A stretch of DNA of 8,573 bases, taken from positions 1-8,573 of the forward strand of contig JAPUJL010000013.1 in assembly GCA_027296185.1 (NCBI GenBank), in the 5' to 3' direction. Below are positions 1-6,228 of the stretch, one piece after another (positions within the stretch are counted from its first letter, which is position 1; each line of letters opens with the position of its first letter). The position numbers were made by a program, and so were the translations under genes. Source of the stretch: SAR324 cluster bacterium. GTDB taxonomy: Bacteria; SAR324; JACQKK01. The notes under the pieces are model-generated. The model was not told where the DNA came from, made no database searches, and was given only the letters and a program-made list of their open reading frames with translations.

Positions 1-87
1 CAGGAGGGAGACGTGGTGACGGTCAAGGTGATCGGCTTCGACAAGCGGGGCAAGCTCAAGCTGACGATGATGGGCAACCACAGCTAA
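1..87 (+). CDS. pnp: C-terminal end of an S1-domain protein, probably polynucleotide phosphorylase (partial)
   Basis: Reading frame 1 is open from the first base to a TAA at 85-87 and gives 28 residues beginning QEGDVVTVKVIGFDKRG. The pattern GD-V-VKV, then FDKRGK, then LKL matches the last two beta strands of an S1 RNA-binding domain. PNPase, the 3'-5' phosphorolytic exoribonuclease of the RNA degradosome, ends with such a domain followed by a short tail, as here. Only the tail of the gene is present, so no catalytic residue can be checked. Other S1 proteins such as ribosomal protein S1 or Tex remain possible. The gene is read in the same direction as the operon downstream but is separated from it by about 430 bp. 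The S1 call is firm; the pnp name is an inference. Confidence 0.6.
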   Translation, partial: QEGDVVTVKVIGFDKRGKLKLTMMGNHS

Positions 88-189
88 TCGCGAGCGGCTA
101 ATCTCCACCGGCAACGGCGCTCCACACGGCTTGAGGAACCCCGCATTGCAGGGAGTCTCGAATGCCGCGCAGGGATCCGCCGGCTTTTC

Positions 190-224
190 GCGCCCGTCTC
201 TTCAGCTTCGCTCACGGCGGGCGC
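190..224. repeat. Inverted repeat in the leader region
   Basis: The arms are 190-198 (GCGCCCGTC) and 216-224 (GGCGGGCGC). They pair over nine positions, one of them a G-T wobble, around a 17-nt loop. The loop itself contains AGC-TTC-GCT, a possible inner mini-hairpin. No T run follows, so this is not a standard intrinsic terminator. It could be an RNA structure at the 3' end of the upstream transcript or a chance pairing in GC-rich DNA. Confidence 0.3.
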
Positions 225-377
225 TGAGAATTATCCCGCGCCGGCAGATCGGGGGGGCGCACTCCGCTGGAGCCCGCAGCGCAGAGGCATCCAGCCCATC
301 GGGTGCCCTCTTTTACTTTGACCCTCATCTCCAGTCCGCCGGGGCTCCCTCGCCGCGGTTCCCGCCGAGTTCTGTTC

Positions 378-391
378 GGGTTGTAGAACCC
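378..391. repeat. Small perfect hairpin GGGTT-GTAG-AACCC
   Basis: A five-base-pair perfect inverted repeat with a four-base loop is followed by only three T residues (392-394). It is too short for a confident terminator. It could be part of an operator or a weak terminator upstream of the kinase operon, or chance. Confidence 0.2.
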
Positions 392-477
392 TTTCGCCGG
401 ATTTCGAGTTAAACAAGAGTAGGACGAAGGGATCGTTTCGGCCGAATTCGCCATCGGACCCGAAGAGGGGGTGAACT

Positions 478-516
478 ATGCCGCGGACTTTCGGGGACGC
501 CGAGGGGCGTTCCTGA
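478..516 (+). CDS. Possible 12-codon leader peptide upstream of the kinase
   Basis: ATG at 478 begins a short frame reading MPRTFGDAEGRS and stopping at TGA 514-516. The stop is directly followed by the GTG at 517 that may start the kinase, in the same frame. A strong purine-rich ribosome binding site, GAGGGGG at 465-471, lies six bases before the ATG. This is a better initiation signal than either candidate kinase start has. Translation of the peptide could bring ribosomes to the kinase start by termination-reinitiation. Alternatively the signal is fortuitous, or the kinase gene once began here and acquired a stop codon. The peptide has no run of one regulatory amino acid, so classical attenuation is not suggested. 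Confidence 0.3.
   Translation: MPRTFGDAEGRS
502..507 (+). promoter_or_regulatory. Ribosome binding site candidate for the GTG start of the kinase
   Basis: GAGGGG ends nine bases before the GTG at 517. The alternative ATG at 541, which would begin MSADSQ, has no Shine-Dalgarno-like sequence in front of it. This favours 517 as the start. The conserved receiver domain begins only around residue 14, so either start gives a complete protein. Confidence 0.4.
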
Positions 517-1683
517 GTGGCGCGCGCCAACGGCGAACCCATGAGCGCAGATTCGCAGATTCTTGTGGTCGAGGATGAGGCGACCATCCGGTTGATTTGG
601 GAGCGCTTCCTGAACCGCTGGGGGTACCAAGTGGACATGGCCGAGAACGGTCAGGTAGGGCTGGACCGCGCCCGGGAGCATGCCTACCGCCTGATCATCA
701 CCGACCTCGCCATGCCGGTGTTGGGGGGGCAGGAGTTGGTGCGCACCCTCAAAGCGGAACAACCCGATCTCGAGATTATCGTCACGACGGGTCAAGGCAC
801 CATCGAGATCGCCGTGGAGATGATGAAGGCGGGTGTTTCGGATTTCATCACCAAGCCGATCAACTTCGGCAGCGCCGAGTACGTCATCAAGAAATGCCTG
901 GAAAACGTCCAGGCGAAGCGGGAGAATATTCGCTTGCGCAGGATCAATCGGGACCTCGAAGAACTCAATAAGATCAAGGAGAAGTTCATCGCCATCACCA
1001 GTCACGAGTTGCGCACGCCCGTCAGCATTATCGGCAATATCGTCCAGGCTCTGGAGCCGTCGATGGATGGGACCGAAGAGGCGTCGATGATCCGCATGAT
1101 CGGCTCGGCCTCGGAACAATTGCGCGAAATCGTCACCGAGATGCACGAGATCTCGGCGCTCAACTCGGAAAAGATCAGCCTTCAGCCCAGCCGATTTGCC
1201 TTCCAGCCCCTGTGCGAGGAGGTGGATGTGGAATTCCAGCTGGTCATCGAGGAACGGGGCCACCGGCTGAACTGGTACGTGCCCGAGCATTTGTCCATCC
1301 GGGTGGACCGCGCTAAGATCAAAAAGGTTCTGCGTGAATTGATACAGAATGCCATCAAGTTCACCAACGATGGAGGCGAGATCACCGTCCGCGCGGCCAA
1401 CAACGAGAACGGGGAGTTCGAGCTTACCGTGACGGACACCGGCATCGGCATCCCGCACGACGAGCGGAAGTGGATCTTCGGATTGTTCTACGAGGTCAGC
1501 GACACGCTGCATCATCACTCGTCCAAGAGCCAGTTCGGGGGCGGCGGAATGGGGATCGGGCTGGCGATCGTGAACGATATCGTCGCTGCCCATCAAGGCC
1601 GGGTGACCGTGGACAGCGAAGTGGGCCGGGGTTCCCGCTTCCGGGTCACCATTCCGCAGCCCGGCCCTGGTTCCGGGGCCTAA
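517..1683 (+). CDS. Soluble hybrid sensor kinase: receiver domain followed by histidine kinase
   Basis: The 388-residue protein begins with a receiver domain (about 14-130) with acidic pocket E19/D20, phospho-acceptor D63 in ITDLAMP, a Thr at 90-91 and K113 in the TKP motif. A helical linker (about 130-156) leads to the dimerisation domain with phospho-acceptor H163 in SHELRTP. The ATP-binding domain follows: N box with N278, G1 box DTGIG at 307-311, an F-box-like WIFGLF, and a G2 box GGGGMGIG at 341-348. All residues needed for autophosphorylation are present. There is no membrane segment or PAS/GAF sensor, so it is probably cytoplasmic and controlled by phosphorylation of its own receiver domain. 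No separate response regulator is encoded in the window. It appears to be first in the run of seven + strand genes, 28 bp before rnc. The start is uncertain between GTG 517 and ATG 541. Confidence 0.93.
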   Translation: MARANGEPMSADSQILVVEDEATIRLIWERFLNRWGYQVDMAENGQVGLDRAREHAYRLIITDLAMPVLGGQELVRTLKAEQPDLEIIVTTGQGTIEIAVEMMKAGVSDFITKPINFGSAEYVIKKCLENVQAKRENIRLRRINRDLEELNKIKEKFIAITSHELRTPVSIIGNIVQALEPSMDGTEEASMIRMIGSASEQLREIVTEMHEISALNSEKISLQPSRFAFQPLCEEVDVEFQLVIEERGHRLNWYVPEHLSIRVDRAKIKKVLRELIQNAIKFTNDGGEITVRAANNENGEFELTVTDTGIGIPHDERKWIFGLFYEVSDTLHHHSSKSQFGGGGMGIGLAIVNDIVAAHQGRVTVDSEVGRGSRFRVTIPQPGPGSGA

Positions 1684-1711
1684 CAGCCCGCCAATCGCCT
1701 CGGCAGGATCC

Positions 1712-2437
1712 ATGAACACCGCGGAAGGGGAGACGCTGTTCCGGCGGCTCGATTATCGGTTCAGCGAATTCACCCTGTATCTCCAATCCCTTACCCATAA
1801 GTCCTACGTCAACGAGAACGCGGCGGAAGCGCCGGCGGACAACGAGCGCATGGAGTTTCTCGGCGATGCGGTGCTGGATTTCGTCGTCACGGAATTGATC
1901 ATGGAGCGCTACACTCAGCTTTCCGAGGGGGAGCTCTCCAAGCTGCGCGCCGCCCTGGTGAGCGAGCCGACCCTGGCGGCCATGGCGCGTCGGCTGGAGT
2001 TGGGCGAGCATCTGAGGCTGGGGCGGGGCGAGGAGCTTTCCGGTGGCCGGGACAAAAGCTCGATCCTGGCGGATGCCCTGGAGGCACTGATCGCGGCGGT
2101 CTACCTGGACAGTAAAGAATCCGCGGGCATCCGGGAGGTAACGCGGGTGGTGCGGGGACTCTTCCGGGAGCGCATCGAGCAGGCCAGCGGGCCGTTGCGC
2201 TTTACCGACTACAAGACCGAGTTGCAGGAGCTGGCGCAGAAGCGGTTCAAGGAACGGGCGACCTACAAGGTGATGGCGGAGGAAGGGCCGGATCACGACA
2301 AGCAGTACGAGGTCGCCGTGTTCATTCAGCAACGCGAATACGGCCGGGGGCGGGGGCGGTCCAAGAAGGAATCGGAGCAGGCCGCCGCCAAGCAGGCCTT
2401 GCACGACCATTTCGGGGAGCCATCCGCCGCGCCATGA
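1712..2437 (+). CDS. rnc: Ribonuclease III
   Basis: This 241-residue protein is an endoribonuclease specific for double-stranded RNA, acting in rRNA maturation and mRNA or antisense-RNA processing. The family signature NERMEFLGDAVL lies at 44-55 with the metal-binding residues E45, E48 and D52. E72, D121 and E124 (in ILADALEAL) match E65, D114 and E117 of the E. coli enzyme. A double-stranded RNA-binding domain spans about 165-233, from TDYKTELQE to the typical KKESEQAAAKQAL. The length is normal and the catalytic set complete. A weak CAGGA lies only three bases before the ATG. Its stop overlaps the next start by 4 bp (ATGA). The usual partners lepB and era are not adjacent; instead a kinase precedes it and a pseudouridine synthase follows. 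Confidence 0.97.
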   Translation: MNTAEGETLFRRLDYRFSEFTLYLQSLTHKSYVNENAAEAPADNERMEFLGDAVLDFVVTELIMERYTQLSEGELSKLRAALVSEPTLAAMARRLELGEHLRLGRGEELSGGRDKSSILADALEALIAAVYLDSKESAGIREVTRVVRGLFRERIEQASGPLRFTDYKTELQELAQKRFKERATYKVMAEEGPDHDKQYEVAVFIQQREYGRGRGRSKKESEQAAAKQALHDHFGEPSAAP

Positions 2438-3165
2438 ACGACCGCCAGGGCACACGGCTGCAAAAGGTGATCGCCGCCGCCGGGCTCGCCTCCCGCCGGG
2501 GGGCCGAGCGCCTGATCGAGGAGGGCGAGGTGCGCGTCAACGGCCAGGTGGTGCGCCGCCTGGGGACCCGCGTGGTGCCCGGCACGGACCGGGTAGAGGT
2601 GCGGGGCGAGCCCCTGCCGGCGCGCACCCGGGTCGAGCGGGTGGTGTGGGCACTGTACAAGCCGCGCGGCTGCGTAACCACCTTGAGCGACCCCCAGGGC
2701 CGCCCGACGGTGCGGGATTTCTTTCCCGAGTCCGCCCAGCGACTGTTTCCGGTAGGGCGGCTGGACTACGATGCGGAAGGGTTGATCTTGCTGACCAATG
2801 ATGGTCAGTTTGCCCAGCGGGTCGCTCACCCGTCCTTCTCGGTGACCAAGACCTATCTGGTCAAGGTGCGGGGCCTGCTGGGCCCAGGCCCGCTGCAGCA
2901 ATGGGCCGCGGGACCGACGATTGACGGCAGCCGCCGCCAGCCGGTACGGGCGCGCGTCCTGCACACGGTCAACGACAAGACGTGGTGCGAAGTGACGTTG
3001 CAGGAAGGGCTTCATCACCACATCAAGAAGCTCTTCGCGGCCATCGGGCATCCCGTGCTGAAGATCAAGCGGTACCGGATCGGCCCGGTGGAGCTGGAGG
3101 ATATGCGCCCCGGGCAGTCCCGCAGGCTAACCCCGGCCGAGATCGGGGCATTGCTGGGGAATTGA
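2434..3165 (+). CDS. RsuA/RluB/RluE/RluF-family rRNA pseudouridine synthase
   Basis: The 243-residue protein has an N-terminal S4 RNA-binding domain (about 7-62, with LQKVIAAAGLASRR and RVNG). A pseudouridine synthase domain follows, with catalytic D111 in GRLDYDAEGLILLTNDG and the KPRG motif at 76-79. Such enzymes isomerise one specific uridine in 16S rRNA (RsuA) or 23S rRNA (RluB, E, F); the target cannot be told from sequence here. The late conserved motif, usually EGRNRQVRR or EGRYHQVKR, reads EGLHHHIKKL from about residue 191, a departure closer to RsuA than RluB. The gene overlaps rnc by 4 bp, so the two are probably translationally coupled, and both products act on rRNA. No intact membrane or export signal is seen, as expected. 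Confidence 0.93.
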   Translation: MNDRQGTRLQKVIAAAGLASRRGAERLIEEGEVRVNGQVVRRLGTRVVPGTDRVEVRGEPLPARTRVERVVWALYKPRGCVTTLSDPQGRPTVRDFFPESAQRLFPVGRLDYDAEGLILLTNDGQFAQRVAHPSFSVTKTYLVKVRGLLGPGPLQQWAAGPTIDGSRRQPVRARVLHTVNDKTWCEVTLQEGLHHHIKKLFAAIGHPVLKIKRYRIGPVELEDMRPGQSRRLTPAEIGALLGN

Positions 3166-3213
3166 CCCCGCGGCCTTCCCGGCCCGCGCCGATATGGGAA
3201 CGAACGACCGCCG

Positions 3214-4854
3214 ATGAGCGAGAAACTCTACGAGCTGAAGCTGACGCCGCGCCAGGTGTTGCTCCGGGTGGCTCCTCCCGGGGAGGGGAGAAAGGCCAAC
3301 CTGAACGACATCCAGAAGGAGCTCAAGTCGCGGGGCATCTCCTATCATCATGGCACGCTGTTCGACATCTACCGCCGCGCCAGCGACGAGTTGGAAATCC
3401 TGAACGTCCGCGAGTCGACCCAGTACGAGGTCGTGATCGACATTGCCGCCGACTGCCAGGAAGCCACGATGACCATCGTTCCCCCCGATTCGGGGGAGGA
3501 GAAGCTGGATCCGAAGAAGATTCAGCAGGCCATGCACGACGCCAACCTGGGCAAGGGCATCCTCTACGACGTCATCCAGAACACGGTCAAGAACAACATC
3601 GAGAACGAGCCACAGGTCATTGCGCGGGGCAAGTTGCCCGTCCACGGCAAGGACGGCAAGGTCGACTTCCTTTTCCAAAAGCCGGAGGACGGGGAGGCGC
3701 CGAGCTTCGATTCGGACTACGTCGACTACAAGGAACTCCGCCTGATCAAGAACACCCAGGAAGGCGAGCTGATCGCCCGCATTCATCCTCCCACGCCGGG
3801 AGCGGATGGCTTCAACGTTCAGGGGAAGACCCTCAAGGCCAAGCAGGGCAAGACGGCCCGCATCAAGGCGGGCAAGAACGTCGAGGCCAACGAGGACGGC
3901 ACGGAGATGCACGCCACCGCCGGCGGCTACGTGTTGCTCGCCGATGAGCGGCTGTCGGTGGAGAACGTCTACCAAGTCAGCCAAGTCAACTCGGACACGG
4001 GCAACATCCGCTTCAAGGGCGTGGTGATGGTCACCGGCTCGGTGGAGGACAATTTCAGCGTCGAGTCCGAGCAAGGCATCGAGGTCACGGGTACGGTGGG
4101 CAAGGCGACGCTGCGCAGCGGCGGCGACATCAAGGTGCACGGCGGGGTGATGGGCGGCAATTTGGATTCCAAGCGAAACATCTCGGCCAGGTTCTTCTCC
4201 GAGGCAAATGTACATGCCAGCCAGAACGTCACGGCCCAGGATTACATCCTCCATTCGACGGTGGAGGCGGGCAAGGGGGTGCGGGTCACCAAGTCGCCCA
4301 CCGGATTCATCAACGGCGGGCTGACCCGCGCGGGGGACTTCGTGATGACGCCTAACCTGGGCTCGGATGTCTCCGAGGATCGCACCCAGTTGGAAGCGGG
4401 GATGCGCCCCAACGTGCAGCAGCAGTTCGATCGGTTGAGCGCCCAGATCGACAAGGGGGAGCTGACCTTCGAGAAGGTGCGGAAGAATCTCCAGGTGCTC
4501 CAGCGGCAGCGGGAAATGCAGGGGCCCTTCGACGAGCAGAAGCAGGAGACCTTCCAGAAGATGATCGACGCCGCCCGCCATTACCGGCAGCAACTCATGT
4601 CCAGCGTCGCCGAATACCGTTCCCTGTCGGGCGAGGTGGCCGAAAGCGACCCGGACCTGGGCTACGTGTTCATCAGCAACATCGTGAATGCGGGCGTCAC
4701 GGTCCAGATCCGGCGGCAGAAATTCGTCGTCAAGACGCCGCTCAAGGGCAGCGGTTTCCGGCTGGTCAAGGGAGAAATCAAGATGCTCGACGTGGACGAG
4801 GTGCTCAAATCCTACAAGGCCCAACACGGCCGGTTGCCGGCGCCCACGTCCTGA
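3214..4854 (+). CDS. FapA/DUF342-family protein (flagellar assembly protein A-like)
   Basis: The 546-residue protein has the DUF342/FapA layout. An N-terminal segment of about 70 residues is followed by a DUF342 region with PPDSGEE at 90-96, ARGKLPVHGKDG at 137-148 and PPTPGADGFNVQGK further on. A right-handed beta-helix-like stretch covers about 258-385, with Gly-rich short strands such as GGDIKVHGGVMGGNL. A charged coiled coil follows at about 392-473, then a C-terminal beta domain (about 490-525). No signal peptide or membrane segment is visible. In Vibrio, FapA has been linked to polar localisation of flagellar assembly, but most family members are uncharacterised and many lie outside flagellar loci, as here. 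It follows the pseudouridine synthase by 48 bp and precedes the pentapeptide gene by 7 bp. The first 70 residues, with helices around 30-60, may be a separate small domain I do not recognise. No strong ribosome binding site precedes the ATG. Confidence 0.88.
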   Translation: MSEKLYELKLTPRQVLLRVAPPGEGRKANLNDIQKELKSRGISYHHGTLFDIYRRASDELEILNVRESTQYEVVIDIAADCQEATMTIVPPDSGEEKLDPKKIQQAMHDANLGKGILYDVIQNTVKNNIENEPQVIARGKLPVHGKDGKVDFLFQKPEDGEAPSFDSDYVDYKELRLIKNTQEGELIARIHPPTPGADGFNVQGKTLKAKQGKTARIKAGKNVEANEDGTEMHATAGGYVLLADERLSVENVYQVSQVNSDTGNIRFKGVVMVTGSVEDNFSVESEQGIEVTGTVGKATLRSGGDIKVHGGVMGGNLDSKRNISARFFSEANVHASQNVTAQDYILHSTVEAGKGVRVTKSPTGFINGGLTRAGDFVMTPNLGSDVSEDRTQLEAGMRPNVQQQFDRLSAQIDKGELTFEKVRKNLQVLQRQREMQGPFDEQKQETFQKMIDAARHYRQQLMSSVAEYRSLSGEVAESDPDLGYVFISNIVNAGVTVQIRRQKFVVKTPLKGSGFRLVKGEIKMLDVDEVLKSYKAQHGRLPAPTS

Positions 4855-4861
4855 GCGGACC

Positions 4862-5701
4862 ATGCCCGAGCTGACCCGAGAGGAATTGGAGAAGGCCGCG
4901 CGGGCGATGGAGCGCATCCACGGCGCGGATCTGGAGGGGATTAACCTGCAGGGCGCGAACCTGCAGGGCGCGATCTTCGCGCGGTGCAATTTCCGTAACG
5001 CCAAGCTGGCCAAGATCAATTTCGACAGCGCGGACCTCTCCGGATCCGACTTCACCGGCGCGGTGCTGACCGGGGCGAGCTTTCGCGAGGCGGCGCTGGA
5101 GTCCTGCGACTTCAGTCTGGCGGACTTGAGCGAAGCCTCGTTCATCGAATCGCGGATGAACGGCGCGGTGCTGGACAAGGCGGTGCTGACCGATGCCGAC
5201 CTTTCCGGCGCCGCTCTGAACGAGGCCCGGGCGATCCTGGCCGATTTCACGGGCAGCACGCTGACCCGCGTCAGCACCAACGGCACCCACTTCCTGCTCT
5301 CCCTGTTCGACGACTGCCGGGCCGAGCGTCTCACGGCGGTGAAGGCGGATTTCTCCGGCTCCTCCTTCCGCGGGGCGAACCTGGACCGCTCGGTGCTGAA
5401 CGGGGTCAACTTCAGCCTGGGCGACCTGGAGGGGGCCTCCATGCGCGGCTGCCCGCTCAAGCAGGCGAACTTTCTGGGTGCCAATTTGCGCAAAACCAAT
5501 CTCACCAAATCCAACCTGGAAGGGGCACATTTCTTGCGTGCCGAAGGGGAGAAGGCCGTGTTGAACGGGGCCAATCTCCGTGGCGCCAACCTCACCGAGG
5601 CGAACTTTTCCGGCGCGAACTTCGACGATTCGTATCTGATGGAAGCCATCACCGATCTCGCCAATTTCGACGGCGCCAGCTTCAAGGAAGCCAAGCGATG
5701 A
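4862..5701 (+). CDS. Pentapeptide-repeat protein
   Basis: The 279-residue protein is built almost entirely of A(D/N)LXX-type five-residue repeats from about residue 18 (GADLEGINLQGANLQGA) to the C-terminus, predicting a right-handed quadrilateral beta-helix. A short charged helix (residues 1-16) caps the N-terminus. The repeats are irregular at about 136-160, where TNGTHFLLSLFDDCRAERL could be a loop or a break between two solenoid halves. No signal peptide, membrane segment or catalytic domain is present. The family includes DNA-mimicking gyrase protectors (Qnr, MfpA), but most members have no known job and nothing here marks it as one of those. The frame is open further upstream; ATG 4862 was chosen because it lies just after the preceding stop and earlier starts would overlap that gene heavily. 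Its stop overlaps the next start by 4 bp. Confidence 0.92.
   Translation: MPELTREELEKAARAMERIHGADLEGINLQGANLQGAIFARCNFRNAKLAKINFDSADLSGSDFTGAVLTGASFREAALESCDFSLADLSEASFIESRMNGAVLDKAVLTDADLSGAALNEARAILADFTGSTLTRVSTNGTHFLLSLFDDCRAERLTAVKADFSGSSFRGANLDRSVLNGVNFSLGDLEGASMRGCPLKQANFLGANLRKTNLTKSNLEGAHFLRAEGEKAVLNGANLRGANLTEANFSGANFDDSYLMEAITDLANFDGASFKEAKR
5684..5688 (+). promoter_or_regulatory. Ribosome binding site of the secreted-protein gene
   Basis: AAGGA lies inside the end of the pentapeptide gene, nine bases before the ATG at 5698. It supports this start and thus the 4-bp overlap. It is the clearest Shine-Dalgarno sequence among the overlapping genes of this block. Confidence 0.6.
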
Positions 5702-6228
5702 GGGTTCCCGCCTGGGTGGCGGTGGCAGGTTGTGCCGCGGCGCTGCTGGCGGCATTGCCGGCGCGGGCGGAGTACCGCGCCTACGAACTGGAGGTGATCG
5801 ACGTGTTCGATTGCCGCGTGAACAAGCTGGAGCGGTGCCGGCGCTCGGCGGTGCGCACCTCGCTTTCTCCCGACCTGTATACGCGCACCCATGGGGGCGG
5901 GATGCGGATCGGCGTGGTGATGCTGGCTACCTGGATGTGCTACGGCGACACCTCCAACTACCGCCCGGTCTGCCCACGTCCCGCGCCCCGGGACGCCAGG
6001 TTCGGCACGGGCGACCCGGTCAAGGTCAAGCTGGCCAAGCACATCACCGACGGCTGGGAAGGCAGCGTGGAAGTGGCCTACTACCAGCGCTCGGTGAACT
6101 CGAACGTCTACGGCGTCCGCTTCGCCGACCGGCAAAACGTCTACGCCCGCTACTTCGAGAAGGACCTGGTCAAGCTGGTAGAGGAAGCGGAGCCCGGCGC
6201 GGCACCGCAGAGCGAGCCCCCCCAATGA
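5698..6228 (+). CDS. Secreted or periplasmic protein of unknown function with four cysteines
   Basis: I do not recognise a named family for this 176-residue protein. Residues 1-24 look like a Sec signal peptide: a short Arg-containing start, a hydrophobic Ala/Leu/Val core, and PARA before Glu25, a good type I cleavage site. An alternative is a lipobox-like VAGC at 9-12, but it lies before most of the hydrophobic core, so lipidation is less likely. The mature part (about 152 residues) has C39, C47, C81 and C92, which could form two disulfides in an oxidising compartment. A conserved-looking aromatic and basic stretch runs through LSPDLYTRTHGGG and MLATWMCYGD. The C-terminal tail is acidic and Pro-rich. 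It overlaps both the pentapeptide gene before it and the ATPase gene after it by 4 bp, so it is probably made together with them. Confidence 0.82.
   Translation: MRVPAWVAVAGCAAALLAALPARAEYRAYELEVIDVFDCRVNKLERCRRSAVRTSLSPDLYTRTHGGGMRIGVVMLATWMCYGDTSNYRPVCPRPAPRDARFGTGDPVKVKLAKHITDGWEGSVEVAYYQRSVNSNVYGVRFADRQNVYARYFEKDLVKLVEEAEPGAAPQSEPPQ

Larger units (their letters stand above)
88..516. other. Intergenic leader region without a convincing protein gene
   Basis: About 430 bp lie between the S1-domain gene and the kinase. The weak open frames here (for example a TTG-initiated one at 131-412) are rich in Arg, Ser and Pro, have no ribosome binding site and look like non-coding high-GC sequence. 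The region holds a 9-bp inverted repeat at 190-224, a 5-bp hairpin at 378-391 and a possible short leader ORF at 478-516. I see no tRNA and no stem followed by a clear T run, so there is no obvious intrinsic terminator for the upstream gene. The promoter of the downstream operon should be here, perhaps near the AT-richer stretch at 395-425, but I find no well-spaced -35/-10 pair. Confidence 0.6.

Noticed and set aside
378..394. GGGTT-GTAG-AACCC-TTT as an intrinsic terminator
   Set aside because: The five-base-pair stem and three T residues are too weak; it is listed only as a small hairpin.
131..412. A 93-codon + strand frame in the leader region
   Set aside because: It has a TTG start, no ribosome binding site, an Arg/Ser/Pro-rich product and no motif, and is probably non-coding.
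381..414. TTGTAG and TTAAAC as a -35/-10 promoter pair
   Set aside because: The 22-base spacing is too long and both hexamers are poor matches.
409..1719. A 436-codon - strand frame opposite the histidine kinase
   Set aside because: It is antisense to a gene with all its catalytic motifs, has no family-like motif and has biased composition typical of a shadow frame.
3127..6225. A 1032-codon open frame on the - strand across the FapA, pentapeptide and secreted-protein genes
   Set aside because: It is antisense to three well-supported genes and shows no recognisable domain. Long antisense frames are expected in high-GC DNA, and the A(D/N)LXX repeats themselves remove stop codons on the opposite strand.
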